From Cercis canadensis (taxonomy: Eukaryota; Streptophyta; Magnoliopsida; Fabales; Fabaceae): a stretch of 64,000 bases of DNA. Below the pieces are notes generated by a model. That model was not told the DNA's origin and made no database searches. It was given only the letters and a program-made list of their open reading frames with translations. The stretch is taken from the NCBI GenBank assembly GCA_003255065.1, contig QAOA01000431.1:248001-312000 (forward strand). The letters run 5' to 3'. Every line of letters starts with the position of its first letter. The stretch's first letter is position 1. A program made the position numbers and the translations under genes. Shown piece after piece: positions 1-10,804 of this stretch.

Positions 1-157
1 ATATAATAGAAAAAGGATTACTACTAATAGCTATAGTTCCTCGTGGGATCGACATTCATACTCAATCAAGCTATCCTACAAAACGATAGGTATACTTGCC
101 TAAAGTGATTATAGCAATGTTTCAATTGAATACAAGTTCATAAAAAATAAACATCAC
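1..157 (+). mobile_element. Athila-type LTR, 3' end fragment (cut by window start)
   Basis: These bases match, in the opposite orientation, the left end of the LTR at 54578-56084: the same tract with TCCTCGTGGGATCGACATTC, the run through AAACGATAGGTATACTTGCC, and the same terminus ending ATCA. No primer-binding site follows position 157. Instead the sequence passes straight into Copia gag, so this is the 3' end of a retroelement or a solo LTR inserted into the Copia element. The 5-bp target duplication would be 158-162 (CGTGA); the partner copy lies outside the window. Confidence 0.8.
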
Positions 158-3100
158 GTGACATGACGATTGGCCAGTATTTTCACAATGTGAAGTCGAT
201 ATGCCGCAAAATTTCTGAGTTAGATCTGACAGCTCCTATTGGAGAAACCAAGATAAAGAGAATAATTATCCATGGTTTGAGACTTGAATATCAAGGGTTC
301 GTTGCTGTTGTACAGGGATGGCCAACACAACCATCGCTTGTTGAGTTTGAAAATTTGTTTGCAGGTCAAGAAGCTATGGCCAAGCAAATGGGAGGAGTCT
401 CGTTGAAGGGTGAAGAGGAAGCACTTTACACCAACAAAAGCAAAGGCAGTTTCAAGCGGCACACTGAAGGTGGATCTAAAAAGGATGGTGACAAGGTGAA
501 AATTCACCAAGGAAAGGGAGGCTCTCGTCTAGGGGGAGCTTTGAAGAATCGCGGTAATAGTAGAAAGTTCGATGGTGAATGTTACAACTGCGGGAAGATG
601 GGCCACATGGAAAAAGATTGTTGGACCAAGAAAAAGCCTGTTGAAAGTAATACTGCTACTTCCAGTTCTAAGGAGAATAGCGAAGATGGTTGGGATGCCG
701 AAGCATTATTCACTACAGAGGAAGAAGAATTAGCTCTCACGGTAACAACACCAGAACAGATTGACTACAAGAATGACTGGATCGTAGATTCAGGCTGCTC
801 AAATCATATGACAGGTGATAAACAGAAGTTGCAAAACCTGTCTGAGTATAAGGGAGGTCATGTAGTGGTGATAGCCGACAACTCAAGGTTACCGATAGCT
901 CACATTGGTAAGATGATAGTTATGCCTCGATATAATTCTAACTAGGTGCCACTTAAAGATGTTTATCATGTCCCAGGAATGAAGAAAAACTTGCTATTTG
1001 TGGCTCAATTGACATCATCAGGCCACTATGTCTTGTTCGGTCCCCGAGATGTGAAGGTGTATCGTGACCTCAAAATCTCAGAAACACCAACAATGGAGGG
1101 GTGACAATTGGAATTAGTCTACTGATGTCAGCAGAATCTGCATATGTAGATAGGACAAGAAAAAATGAGACAGCATATCTATGGCACATGCGGTTAGGTC
1201 ACGTTAGCTATTCTAAGCTAAGTGTGATGGTGAAGAAGTTGATGCTTAAGGGGCTTCCTCAACTAGACATGCGAACAGACACGATCTGTGCAGGATGCCA
1301 GTATGGTAAAACACACCAATTTCCATACGAGGAATCAAAGTTTAAAGCAAAAGAACCATTGGAGTTAGTTCAGTCTGATGTATTCGAGCCTGTTAAGCAA
1401 CCATCAATTGGCGATATGCGGTACATGGTGACATTCATTGATGACTTCTCAAGGTATGTGTGGGTTTTCTTTATGAAAGAAAAATTTGACACATTCTCAA
1501 AGTTTAAAGAGTTCAGAGAGTCAACTGAAGGAGAAATGGGAAAGAAGATCCGTTGCTTGTGCATAGACAACGGGGGAGAATATAGCTCAAGCGAGTTCTC
1601 TCAATACCTTAAGGAATGTTGAATACGTCATTAGTACACTTGTGCCAACACGCCACAACAGAATGGTGTAGCAGAGAGAAAGAACCGACATCTTGCAAAA
1701 ATTTGTCGGAGTATGCTACATGAAAAGAATGTACCTGGAAGGTTTTGGGCTGAAGCAATGAGGACTACAGCCTTTGTGATCAACAAACTTCCTTAACCGA
1801 GATTAGGATTTGTTTCACCCTTTGAGAAACTATGGAACATGAAACCTACAATTAGCTACTTTCGAGTATTTGGCTGTGTATGTTATGTATTTGTTCCTGA
1901 TCATTTACGGAGCAAGTTTGACAAGAAAGCTATTAGATGCATCTTTGTGGGATATGACAGCCAGAGAAAGGGGTGGAAATGTTGCGATCCAACAAGTGGA
2001 AGATGCTACACTTCACGAGATGTGGTGTTCGATGAAGCATCTTCTTGGTGGTCCTCAGAGAAGGAAGTGTTGCCAGACTAAGGAGAATTTCGAGACAAGC
2101 TGCAACAAAAGATGGGGGAGCATACTGTTCAACTCCAACCAAGTTCAGATGAATCAGGAGATCCAAATGGTGATGATGTCGAACAAAGAGTGACTTAGAA
2201 TCCTTGGCAAACTGGCATATATCAACAACCAAACAAAGAAGGTAGGCCTAGTGAAACAGAAGAATCAACTCCACAATCTCAACTCCAAAGGACAACAAGA
2301 ATACAAAGGCCAAATCCCAAATATGCCAATGCAGCCATAGTCAAAGAAGCAACTATAATAGTACCTGAGACATTCGAAGAAGCATCACAAAGTTCTGAGT
2401 GGATAACAGCTATGAAAGAAGAGATTAATGCACTTCAGCAAAATCAAACTTGGGATCTAGTGACAAAGCTAGGAGATGTGAAACCCATATCCTGTAAGTA
2501 GGTTTACAAGATAAAGCGTCATCCAGATGGGTCAATTGAGAGGTACAAGGAATGATTGGTAGCTCGTGGTTTCTCTCAACATTACGGACTAGACTATGAT
2601 GAAACGTTTAGTCCAGTGGCAAAACTTACAATTGTATGAGTCCTACTTGCACTTGCAGCCAACAAAGACTGGAATTTGTGGCAGATGGATGTGAAGAATG
2701 TTTTTCTTCATGGAGAGCTGGATCGGGAGATCTACATGATCCAACCAATGGGTTTTCAGAGCCAAGATCATCCTGAATATGTGTGTAAGCTGCGAAAAGC
2801 ACTTTACAGATTGAAACAAGCACCCAGGGCGTAGTATGGTAAGATTGCTGAATTTCTAACACAAAGTGGTTATTCAGTAACACCTGCAGATTCCAGCTTG
2901 TTTGTCAAAGCCAATAAAGGAAGCTAGCTATCGTGCTAGTGTATGTAGATGATTTAATCATAACCAGTGATGATGAGGCAAAAATTCTTCGGACGAAGGA
3001 GAATTTATCAGTTCATTTCAAGATGAAGGAACTTGAACAGCTCAAGCACTTCCTTGATCTAGAGGTTGATCGCACACAAGAAGGAATATTTCTTTGTCAA

Positions 3101-4424
3101 CAAAAATATTCCAAAGATTTGTTGAAGAGGTTCGGAATGCTTGAATGCAAGCTGATTTCGACGCCAATGGAACCAAATGCCAAAATGTGTGCACATGAAG
3201 GAAAAGATTTGGAAGATGCGACAATGTTTCAAAAATTGGTAGGCAGCCTGATCTACTTAACCTTGACTCGACCTGACATTTCTTATGCAGTTAGTGTGAT
3301 GAGTTGATACATGCAAAATCTAAAAAAGCCTCATTTGGAAGCAGTTCGACAAATACTGAGATATGTGAAGAGTACAATTGACTATGGTCTTTTGTACAAG
3401 AAAGGTGGAGACTGCAAGTTAGTTGGTTACTGCGATGTTGACTATGCAAGAGATCATGACACTAGGAGATCAATAACTGGGTATGTGTTTAAGCTTGGTT
3501 CTGGAACAATTTCTTGGTGTAGCCAGAGACAGCCAATGGTATCATTATCAACCACTGAAGCTGAGTATCGAGCAGCGGCAATAGCAGCTCAAGAGAGTAC
3601 ATGATTGATACAGCTAATGAATAATCTACATCAACCAGTAGATTATGCAATTCTGTTATAATGTGACAATCAGTCGGCAATTTGTTTGGCGGAGAATCTA
3701 GTCTTCTATGCAAGAACTAAGCATGTGGAAGTTCATCATCACTTCGTGAGGGAGAATGTGCTAAATGGAGAAATAGAAATGAAGTCGATCAAAACAGGAG
3801 ACCAAGTTGCAGACATATTCACAAAAAGCTTAAATTCTTCTAAGTTCTCAGAGCTTTGTGAACGACTTGACATGACAATCCGCTTTGGAGAAGTCAATGC
3901 TGAGGGGGAGTGTTAAAGAAGGAATGCAGCACTGCCTTCTCCCTTCTAGAGAAATCATTCTCTAGAAATTTCTTCGCTACATTGCTAACTTCAAGGTGAG
4001 CCATGAGATTTCTAGCAACTTCTTTTGGAGCTTGAGTATTCTAGAAATTTCCTCATCTACGTTGGTGCCAACTTGAAGGAAGGAAGTCAATAACTTCAAG
4101 TTTATTCTAGAGCTTTGTAGCTTACTCTACATGTGCCTAGGCTAGTAGTTCCCACCGCCTCCATCACCTATAAATAGGAGTAGCTAAGCTTGTTTTGCAT
4201 AAGAGAAAGTGAAGCATCTCTTTACATGTAAGTGGAAGTATTGAGTGTGTTAAAGTGTGCCAAAGAGAAAAAAATAAAGTGTTTGTATTTCTCTTCAAAT
4301 TGTGAGTGGTCTTTGAAAAATGTTGTAGTGTCTTTTATTGTAGGTATAATACAAGTAATTTATTTACTTGTTTGGGTCTAATATTAGTAAGTTTAGAGTT
4401 GTGTGCTCTAAATTTTACTCAACA
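158..4424 (+). mobile_element. Copia LTR retrotransposon, decayed, 5' end outside window
   Basis: Fossil Ty1/Copia element read on the plus strand. Parts in order: gag tail with a CCHC knuckle ([14 protein letters not shown]) near 0.58 kb; protease motif ([12 protein letters not shown]) near 0.78 kb; the integrase region at about 1.1-1.7 kb with the HxxH-type zinc site ([12 protein letters not shown]) and a DDF core; reverse transcriptase at about 2.4-3.3 kb including YVDDLII; RNase H at about 3.3-3.9 kb; purine tract GAGGGGGAG; and the 3' LTR. The gag-protease-integrase-RT order defines Copia. The RT and RNase H wording looks Tork/Tnt1-like, but the lineage is tentative. It is broken in many places (of the order of ten) and interrupted at its 5' side by an Athila-type LTR, so it is old. 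Its left LTR is not in the window. Confidence 0.92.
3911..4424 (+). repeat. Copia 3' LTR
   Basis: Begins TGTTAAAG directly after the purine tract at 3902-3910 and ends CTCAACA, giving TGTT/AACA termini over 514 bp. It contains a TATA-like CCTATAAATAGG near 4168 and a downstream polyadenylation-type region. Position 4425 onward (GCCTC) is the candidate target-site duplication. Confidence 0.85.
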
Positions 4425-4426
4425 GC

Positions 4427-4555
4427 CTCAAGGGAGAAAGTTTGAGAATTGAAGAGGATTCCAAGGACTTGAATCCAAGTGAAGTCTCGACCTATGCTTG
4501 CAGGCCTGTGTCTAATGAAAAGACCATTGATTTGAAGGTTGGAATTAGAGACAAG
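4427..4555 (+). CDS. Host exon remnant, cut by the Copia insertion
   Basis: One frame stays open right from the end of the Copia LTR to a consensus donor (GACAAG|GTAAAATG) at 4555/4556. It encodes about 43 hydrophilic residues (reading LKGESLRIEEDSKDLNPSEV and on to GIRDK). Coding-like composition, an open frame and a good donor suggest the Copia element inserted into an exon of a multi-exon gene. I do not recognise the protein. No convincing downstream exon is visible before the TIR element at 4683, so the gene may be dead or continue outside what I can recognise. Confidence 0.35.
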
Positions 4556-4909
4556 GTAAAATGTTCATTGCTCTTTCCATGGACTGTAATTTGCGGATTG
4601 TTTGAGCGCTCTTGACTCGTAGACAGTAACTTGTGTTTGTGCCTTCTTTAATTTGCCTTTTAAGTTGAAGATTTTTTTTATAGGCCAAGTCTACAATACC
4701 AATGCCAACAAATGGGTACCAGTGCAAATGCTACTTAATCACCATTCAATCATCCACTTGGCTTAATGAATAGCTGTGATGGTTTGATGGGTAACTTGGG
4801 GATTTGGTCTTTCTAATAATAACATAGTACCTTAATATTTTTATTAAATTATATATTAACCCCATTTTTTTGGGTCATTTGATATTTTGTTCCTCTCCCT
4901 CTGCTGCTT

Positions 4910-5272
4910 TTGCATATTCTTCAAGAGCCTTCCCTCCTCCTCCACAACGTTCGCTACCGAGCCCACCATCACCGTTTCTACACCAATTGCGTCCTCAAGA
5001 ACTATCAGGGTCTCTTCTGCCCTATTTGCTTCAACGTCTACAACGATTCCCCTCCGCCTCACCTCCGTCTCATGTGCCTCAAATGCCCATCAATTTCTCA
5101 CCGTTCTTGCGTCGTCGCCACCACCACAAATTCTGATGCTCCGTTGTCCTCTTCGGTGGTCTTCCAGTGCCCACCTTGTGCTGACCCTAAATTTTCCTAC
5201 TTTAGGGTGAACAGCAACGAACCCTCCGTCAAGAAACCCACCAATTGGATGTGCGAAGCTGTTAGAACTTGA
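4910..5272 (+). pseudogene. PHD-type zinc finger gene fragment
   Basis: The open frame encodes 120 residues with a C4HC3-like pattern: CPIC at residues 37-40, MCLKC near 55-59, HRSC near 64-67 and CPPC near 87-90. It is preceded by a short HHHRFYTNCVLKNYQGLF stretch and followed by FSYF. The spacing fits a PHD finger of plant nuclear proteins, which typically read histone tails. It lacks other domains, ends at a stop just after CEAVRT, and lies inside an element with inverted ends. I therefore read it as a captured partial gene rather than a working one. The start codon is arbitrary; the homology-like stretch begins near residue 18. Confidence 0.55.
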
Positions 5273-5422
5273 TTTACTCTGTTTGTGAAAGCTTGCATTA
5301 ATTTCTACTCTTTCAGTCTTTTGCATTTGCATAGATCTCTTTGTTAATGTAAATTATGTGCACTCACTACGATAGCTCCTTCATTATGGGAATCAATGTT
5401 CTCTAATGGCTTAGTAACAATC

Positions 5423-5446
5423 AGTTTGAAGAAGCTTCTTCAAACT
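5423..5446. repeat. 24-bp perfect palindrome
   Basis: AGTTTGAAGAAG is followed directly by its exact complement CTTCTTCAAACT, so the whole 24 bp is self-complementary with no spacer. It lies in the non-coding half of the TIR element at 4683-5863. Confidence 0.8.
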
Positions 5447-5638
5447 AGGGATATTAATAGAATAAGAGCAACCCAAATTAGTAGGAGAGAGGGTTTATAT
5501 GCTGAGATATTAAGGGTGTATATGCACTTATATTAGTGAAATTGGCCCATTTTGTCCGCTAAATCAACCAAAGAACCCACACTCATTTCAGCTCTTGAGA
5601 AACCCCAACTCTGTTTCCAGTCGGTCTTAGAGATTGGG

Positions 5639-5672
5639 GGAGAGAGAGGGAGAGAGAGAGAGAGAGAGAGAA
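5639..5672. repeat. (GA)n microsatellite
   Basis: A run of GA dinucleotides with two GGG interruptions, inside the TIR element at 4683-5863. Confidence 0.9.
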
Positions 5673-5872
5673 GAGTGTGGTGTATGTTTTTGGTTAATGG
5701 GGAACAAATGTAAATACATAAATTTTTTTGGGCCAAAATATAATTAACCATTTACAGTTAATATTAAGTCATCAAATCTGAAACATACATGTAGCTTAAT
5801 GTAGCCATTTATTGCCCTTTGCACCAATATCCATTTTCATCAATGGGTATTGTAGACTTGACCTTTTATATA

Positions 5873-6150
5873 TATATATAAAATTATTACTTAATCCTGT
5901 TGTAAAGATTAATTTTAGCGTTTAAAGAGTTATGTTACAAAGAGACCAAAACTGCTTATTTTATAAAAATAAAAGGACCAAATACTTCATTTTCAAAATA
6001 GAGAGAACAAATCATTTGTTTTACCAATAAAGGAGACCAAAACTGCAATTAAGCCTAAATTTTATAATATATATATATACCATTGCTACATTCCCTTTCC
6101 TCCTAAAATTCTCAGTTGTAGACAAATGCTACTTTGGTCAAATTGTACCG
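5873..6150. other. AT-rich spacer with a repeated AGACCAAAACTGC motif
   Basis: No coding potential. The phrase AGACCAAAACTGC occurs twice (near 5943 and 6034) among AT-rich sequence, suggesting a worn small repeat. This lies directly downstream of the stop codon of the minus-strand DNL gene, so it probably also supplies its 3' UTR. Confidence 0.4.
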
Positions 6151-6152
6151 CT

Positions 6153-9100
6153 TCAAGGTTTTCTTCCAGCTATGTCTTCCAGTGTAAGATTCAGAGTATC
6201 AATTGAACCTTTGTTCACTCCTTCTCCACGAGCAGCCAGGAAGTCCTCAATACTCCCTGGTTCACCAAACCATCCAAGATGATCCGCAATCAAGTGCAGG
6301 TTATTACACCCACCACTCCTTGCCACCACTACGCCTTTCTCATATGATTCACGACAAAATGTCTTAATGGATCTTCTTTCACAGACCGTGCAGGTGAAAA
6401 TCATAGCAAGATCATGCCTTGACGATGTTTTTAAGCTAGACTTGGCAGAAAACTTTATGGAAGAGTTCTCATTACCGTTGGTATTTATGGAGGAAGAAAC
6501 ATTATCTGGGTCAAAATAGGCTTTAAGCTGCCAGCTTCATTGTTTTCTAAATCTTCCCAGGCATGGTTGGTTGGATTCGTGTGTGTCTGGACCCCCCTTT
6601 CATAAAATCCATATCTGTTTAATATTGCACAGATAGAAGAATTACGCTAAGAGGATACTGCCAATAAACAATGATAAATGTTAGTAACAACAACTTGTAC
6701 AAACAAACACACATACAGGGAGAACTAGAAACTTCTTTTTTCTTAAAGAACTATAAAACTTCTTCCATTCTTCAACATATGCAAATACATATACACATAT
6801 CATCCAGCAGCTTGTCAAAGAATCACCAACCTAAAATATTAAGTTGTCACGATGCCCAAGAGCAGATTTTATCAAGAATACAGTTTAAGTCGACCAGAAA
6901 TTTGCAAAACTTGGGAGTAAACTCGTATCAACAAAAATGATAAAAGAAATTCAAAAAAACATAATAGAAATCACATTTTGCTACAGAGGGACTAGGGATG
7001 AAAATATCATTTTGCTTCGAGCAGGTCCAACTCATATTAATGCTGATCTTCCCCTGGCCCACCCTTCTTCCGAACATACAGTTTCTTCACGTCAAATTTA
7101 CATTGAATACAGGCAGGAGAAGGAGCAATTAAATCTAGAGTAAAATACTTTCCCCTCCCCTGTATTTGTCCATTATATACATAGTCCTCCCCTCTAGACA
7201 TCCCCTTAACTTTGAAAGCTACAACTGAAATCAGAGTCTAGCAGAGAAGCAATTGAGGGAAGAGAGAATCTGAGAGAGAAAACTTGGACAGAAAGAATGA
7301 TTTCTATTGCATAATGAAAAACCAATCAGAATAGTACATATATAGAAATAACAAACCACCTATCTAACAAACTAACCAAACTAACTAAACTAATTACATA
7401 AAAGGACATGGGCGTGTGCCCATAATAATGATAACTAATAACTGACTTAAGAACATGGTCCGTAAAATTAATGAACACGTCTGTGTTCTACTCCATAACA
7501 CGGCCATGATCAACAACGACATGGCCGTGTCCATCTTCAGCATCAACCGTGTTCATCTTTAGCCAACTTCATGCTCTTTGTGATCATGACACGGCCATGA
7601 TCAGTTATGACACGGCCGTGTCCATCTTCTACTAACAACAACTTAGGCTAATCCGTTAAAAAGACGCAAAAAAAAATGGTATAGAATGTCTATAATACCT
7701 TCAGTTAGTAGTTGAATTCTCTCAGTTAAATTCTATGAACAATTATATGCTAGGAAGGCCAAAATTTAGTTGCCAGAATTGCTGCCAGGATTCAACTGTA
7801 ATAATTCATGAGGGTATTATGGACATTTTATATCATTTTTGTCCCCTTTGACTATGATTTAATGGTTGACTTAACAGATTAGACTAAGTTGTAGCATTTT
7901 TCCAAAGTTCAGTGAGGTCCGTATAGGTTTTGAAAATAGAGGCAAGGGCATGGCCAAATACAGGGGAGGGGAAAGTATTTTACTCTAAAATCTACGTGTA
8001 ACATTTCAGTTCTTTGGCATGAATTTTTATTGCTTTTGAATGAAAGACCATTATTGATCAATAGTACTTTTGAATTTACAGTGACATGTTTCACATTTCA
8101 TTTCAGAAATTAATTTCAGGATGATATATTAGACCTCAACGAATAAAACATATTGCTTAGAGAGATTAAGAAAGATAGTTCTTTGGCATGAATTTTTATT
8201 GCTTTTGAATGAAAGACCATTATTGATCAATAGTACTTTTGAATTTACAGTGACATGTTTCACATTTCATTTCAGAAATTAATTTCAGGATGATATATTA
8301 GACCTCAACGAATAAAACATATTGCTTAGAGAGATTAAGAAAGATAGGGAAGGGTAAGCCAATTATAAACTTAAATTTAGTTTTGGGACACTTCAGTTTA
8401 CGCAATCAGAGTACATTAGTCAATCCATCCATTCTCAGTCAATGTGGTTTAGTTCTTATAATCAGTTTGGACATTAAGTGCATGAGAATATAAACGTAAT
8501 TGATATAATCAGTGTGGGGGGCAGGCAAGTAGGAATAAAGCATGGTAGGAGGAGGAGGCTCTGGGAGCTGACACACAGTATGCTGAATTAGCTCAATGTA
8601 ATACAGTAGCAAAAAGGGTTATAAGTTCTTGCAAAAGATGCATGATAGCATTTAAACCAGCTAACAAATTCAAAGTTATGCCTCTTGCATACAGAAATTG
8701 TAGGGTTTGGAGCACTAGTAATAAATTATCTAAAAAGAACAGCTGGCTCCAATCTGTCGACCTTCTGGTGCTTCTAATGGTTTAGTCCTTTTCGAAGCTA
8801 CTGAGGCAAGTCAACAAGCACTAGCAGGGAAAAGATGCATTTCAGTGGAGGTATGGAATGACAATCTGGCATTTATTGGGTATCTAGCTGCTCCATTATC
8901 TATCTGCTATACCAGGCAGCCAGTGATTCATTGATGTTTTGACTTTTGAGATTCCTACTTTTACCAGCTTATTTGGTGAAAAACTGAAAATTGATATTTT
9001 GCAACATTTTAAGGCCTTGGCAGTTAAAGCAGCAGCGAAGAACGCTTCACTGAGACAATTTGCTAAACTGTTTTTTGTTTTGTTTTTTTTTTTTTGAAAT

Positions 9101-9671
9101 TGATTATCGTACACACAAAAAAAAAACCTTATAGTTTATACACAACGAAATATTGAGATATTAATGAGTCTTTGGTAATTTTCAGCTTTGGTTCATAAAA
9201 GTTCCAAACCATCAGAATAAACTATTTAGTTTATAAGTTGTAACATTTAAAAATAAAGCCAAATCAAACCAAAGCCCTAAAGAAAGGAAAAGAACAGCTT
9301 GGTTTGTTTTAAACTTGGCAATTTAATCAATTTTTTTTCTGTTTATTTGCACATGCTAATTAGATAATGCTTTTTAAGTTCTATCTCATGGTTTCCATGC
9401 CACGGACACTCCAGAATCCAATTATAGGCTGGTTTGGGAAAGTCATTCACTGACATAATCAACAGAAGAGGAACCAAAACAACGACTAAAACGAGAGTAA
9501 CAATTCTACCAGTATATTAATATTTAGTGAGCAATCCTGCAGAGTATATGTGCTTTGAGGGTTTGCAATAGGAAGACAAAGAGCCGGAGACTTACCTTCA
9601 GTTTGATGATTACCAGGCCGGTGTCGGGTAAAGAGTGAGATTAACCGCCTCTGCAACATTCTAGCCGCCAT
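6153..9671 (-). CDS. DNL/Zim17-type zinc-finger protein, mitochondrial Hsp70 escort
   Basis: Two-exon model on the minus strand: exon 1 9671-9596, exon 2 6505-6153, 142 residues. Exon 1 starts MAARMLQRRLISLFTRHRPG, an Arg-rich, acid-free presequence typical of mitochondrial import, and ends at donor GAAG|GTAAGT in phase 1. Exon 2 follows acceptor GACCCAG in the matching phase. It carries the DNL domain: SRHDLAMIFTCTVCERRS, then ESYEKGVVVAR, then CNNLHLIADHLGWFGEPGSIEDFL, ending LTLEDIAG. Family members bind zinc through two CxxC pairs and keep mitochondrial or plastid Hsp70 soluble. The second pair here reads SGGC instead of CxGC (AGT for TGT near 6322), so one ligand is missing; the copy may be impaired or a pseudogene. 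The 3.1 kb intron holds repeats (7136-7987, 8008-8345). Additional small exons in the intron cannot be excluded. Confidence 0.75.
7136..7987. mobile_element. Fold-back MITE split by a solo LTR
   Basis: The ends are perfect 33-bp inverted repeats (TAGAGTAAAATAC... at the left, its complement at the right), flanked by a perfect AAATC duplication (7131-7135 and 7988-7992). Similarity between the arms continues inward, for example GCTACAACTTAG and AATGTCYATAATACC in both arms, so the original element of about 435 bp was almost entirely fold-back. The left arm is interrupted at 7226-7637 by a solo LTR with its own target duplication. Superfamily is not assigned. It lies in the intron of the DNL zinc-finger gene. 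Confidence 0.8.
7226..7637 (-). mobile_element. Solo LTR nested in the fold-back MITE
   Basis: TGAAATCAGAG...CTACTAACA, 412 bp, flanked by a perfect ACAAC duplication at 7221-7225 and 7638-7642. Removing the LTR and one ACAAC restores GCTACAAC-TTAGGCT, which matches the opposite MITE arm (GCTACAACTTAGTCT). On the minus strand it has a TATA-like TATATATG near 7340 and a terminal CT-rich region, as in Copia-type LTRs. It carries two dyads of the form ACACGGCCATGATCA...GGCCGTGTCC (7495-7535 and 7588-7625). No internal region is present, so this is the product of LTR-LTR recombination. Confidence 0.8.
8008..8345. repeat. Perfect tandem duplication, 169-bp unit, two copies
   Basis: 8008-8176 is repeated at 8177-8345 (starting AGTTCTTTGGCATGAATT, ending TTAAGAAAGAT) with no difference that I can see. 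Within the intron of the DNL gene. It is either a very recent duplication or an assembly artefact. Confidence 0.85.
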
Positions 9672-10140
9672 TGAAGGATTACGGCTCAATTCGGCATAAG
9701 CAAGCTGATAAGTTGAGAAAAATTACAGATTGACCCACCACTTTTCCTTTCTATTTTTTATTTCTACCATTTTTAAGTTTTACGCATGTGTCAAACGGGC
9801 CAGTCTATTGCGGTTCAATATAAATGGGCCGGGATAGTTCGGCCTATATCATTGACTTAAAAAACTGAGAATTTTAGTACTAAAAAATGAGTGTGACTTT
9901 GTTGTCACAAGTGGCACAAATACTCATATGACAAATAGTACACATCCAATGAAAAAGAGACACGTGTAGGAGGAATGGAATGGTTGAGGTGGTTATTTAA
10001 ATAATTTGGTTTGTGCCTAGTTATTTGAATAAATTGTTAATTGACCCTTGCAAATTAGTGAAATTTATAAGTTGTCACATTTTTTTTAAAAAATATTCCC
10101 TAAAACAGTATCGTTTTAGTACCTATATGAATTAAACGCA
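9672..10140. other. Upstream/intergenic region of the DNL gene
   Basis: No reading frame of note. It should contain the promoter and 5' UTR of the minus-strand DNL zinc-finger gene. AT-rich, with an isolated ACACGTGT box (G-box core CACGTG) near 9960. No TATA box that I would defend. Confidence 0.4.
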
Positions 10141-10768
10141 TACCTCCTTCCTCCCTTCCCTCGAGCTTCTGCTTCATTTTCCCCAAACCCATTCTGAAAG
10201 GCCTAAGCTCACTGACTCACTCTCCCTCATTCACTTTGCACCCAACCTTGGTGATATCGTCTCTGTTTGTTATATCTGATGACGTGATCCTCTTTCCGAC
10301 GCTGGTGAGGTGAATCTACACAAACTTGTTTCTCCTCTATTTTCTCAATATTGTCGTTCTCTGTCTGTTATCTATTTCTTCTCTTTTTTTTTTTTTTACT
10401 TGGAAAGAACAAAAGTTAAATTGACCACACAATTGCATTTTGCCCAATCAAGAAAATAAAAAACACACATTGTTTTGGTAATAGTTACTGTATATTTCAA
10501 TGATTTGATATATAGACACTGCAACCATGTTTATGAATTTAGTTATGGTTGCGGTATTCATTGATTTGATTCCCATTGTCTGTTTTAGAGTTTGGTATAC
10601 CAACAACTATTTACTTTGCTATGAGGAAGCTATAGTAAAAGCAAAGTTTGGAAAAGCCATTAAAAAGCACAAGAATTGGTTGAGATTACTGAAATATGAG
10701 GCTCAAATTTGATTAGGCACGATTAAAAATAAGTAAGTCAGCTTTCAATTGAGTAAATAAGTATATAA

Positions 10769-10804
<36 letters not shown>

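Larger units (their letters stand above)
4683..5863. mobile_element. TIR transposon with captured gene fragment (Pack-MULE-like)
   Basis: Two ends are inverted repeats: GGCCAAGTCTACAATACC at the left and the complement of GGTCAAGTCTACAATACC at the right, with weaker similarity continuing inward for about 60-70 bp. Flanks are TTTTTTATA (4674-4682) and TTTTATATA (5864-5872), 8 of 9 matching, as expected for the 9-bp target duplication of Mutator-like elements. There is no transposase, so it is non-autonomous. Inside lies a PHD-finger coding fragment (4910-5272). The flanks are AT-rich, so the duplication could be chance; the inverted ends are the stronger evidence. Confidence 0.6.

Noticed and set aside
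8745-8935. Plus-strand open stretch (GLVLFEATEASQQALAGKRC and on) in the DNL intron
   Set aside because: Coding-like wording, but no start codon, no splice context and no recognisable family; kept out of the features.
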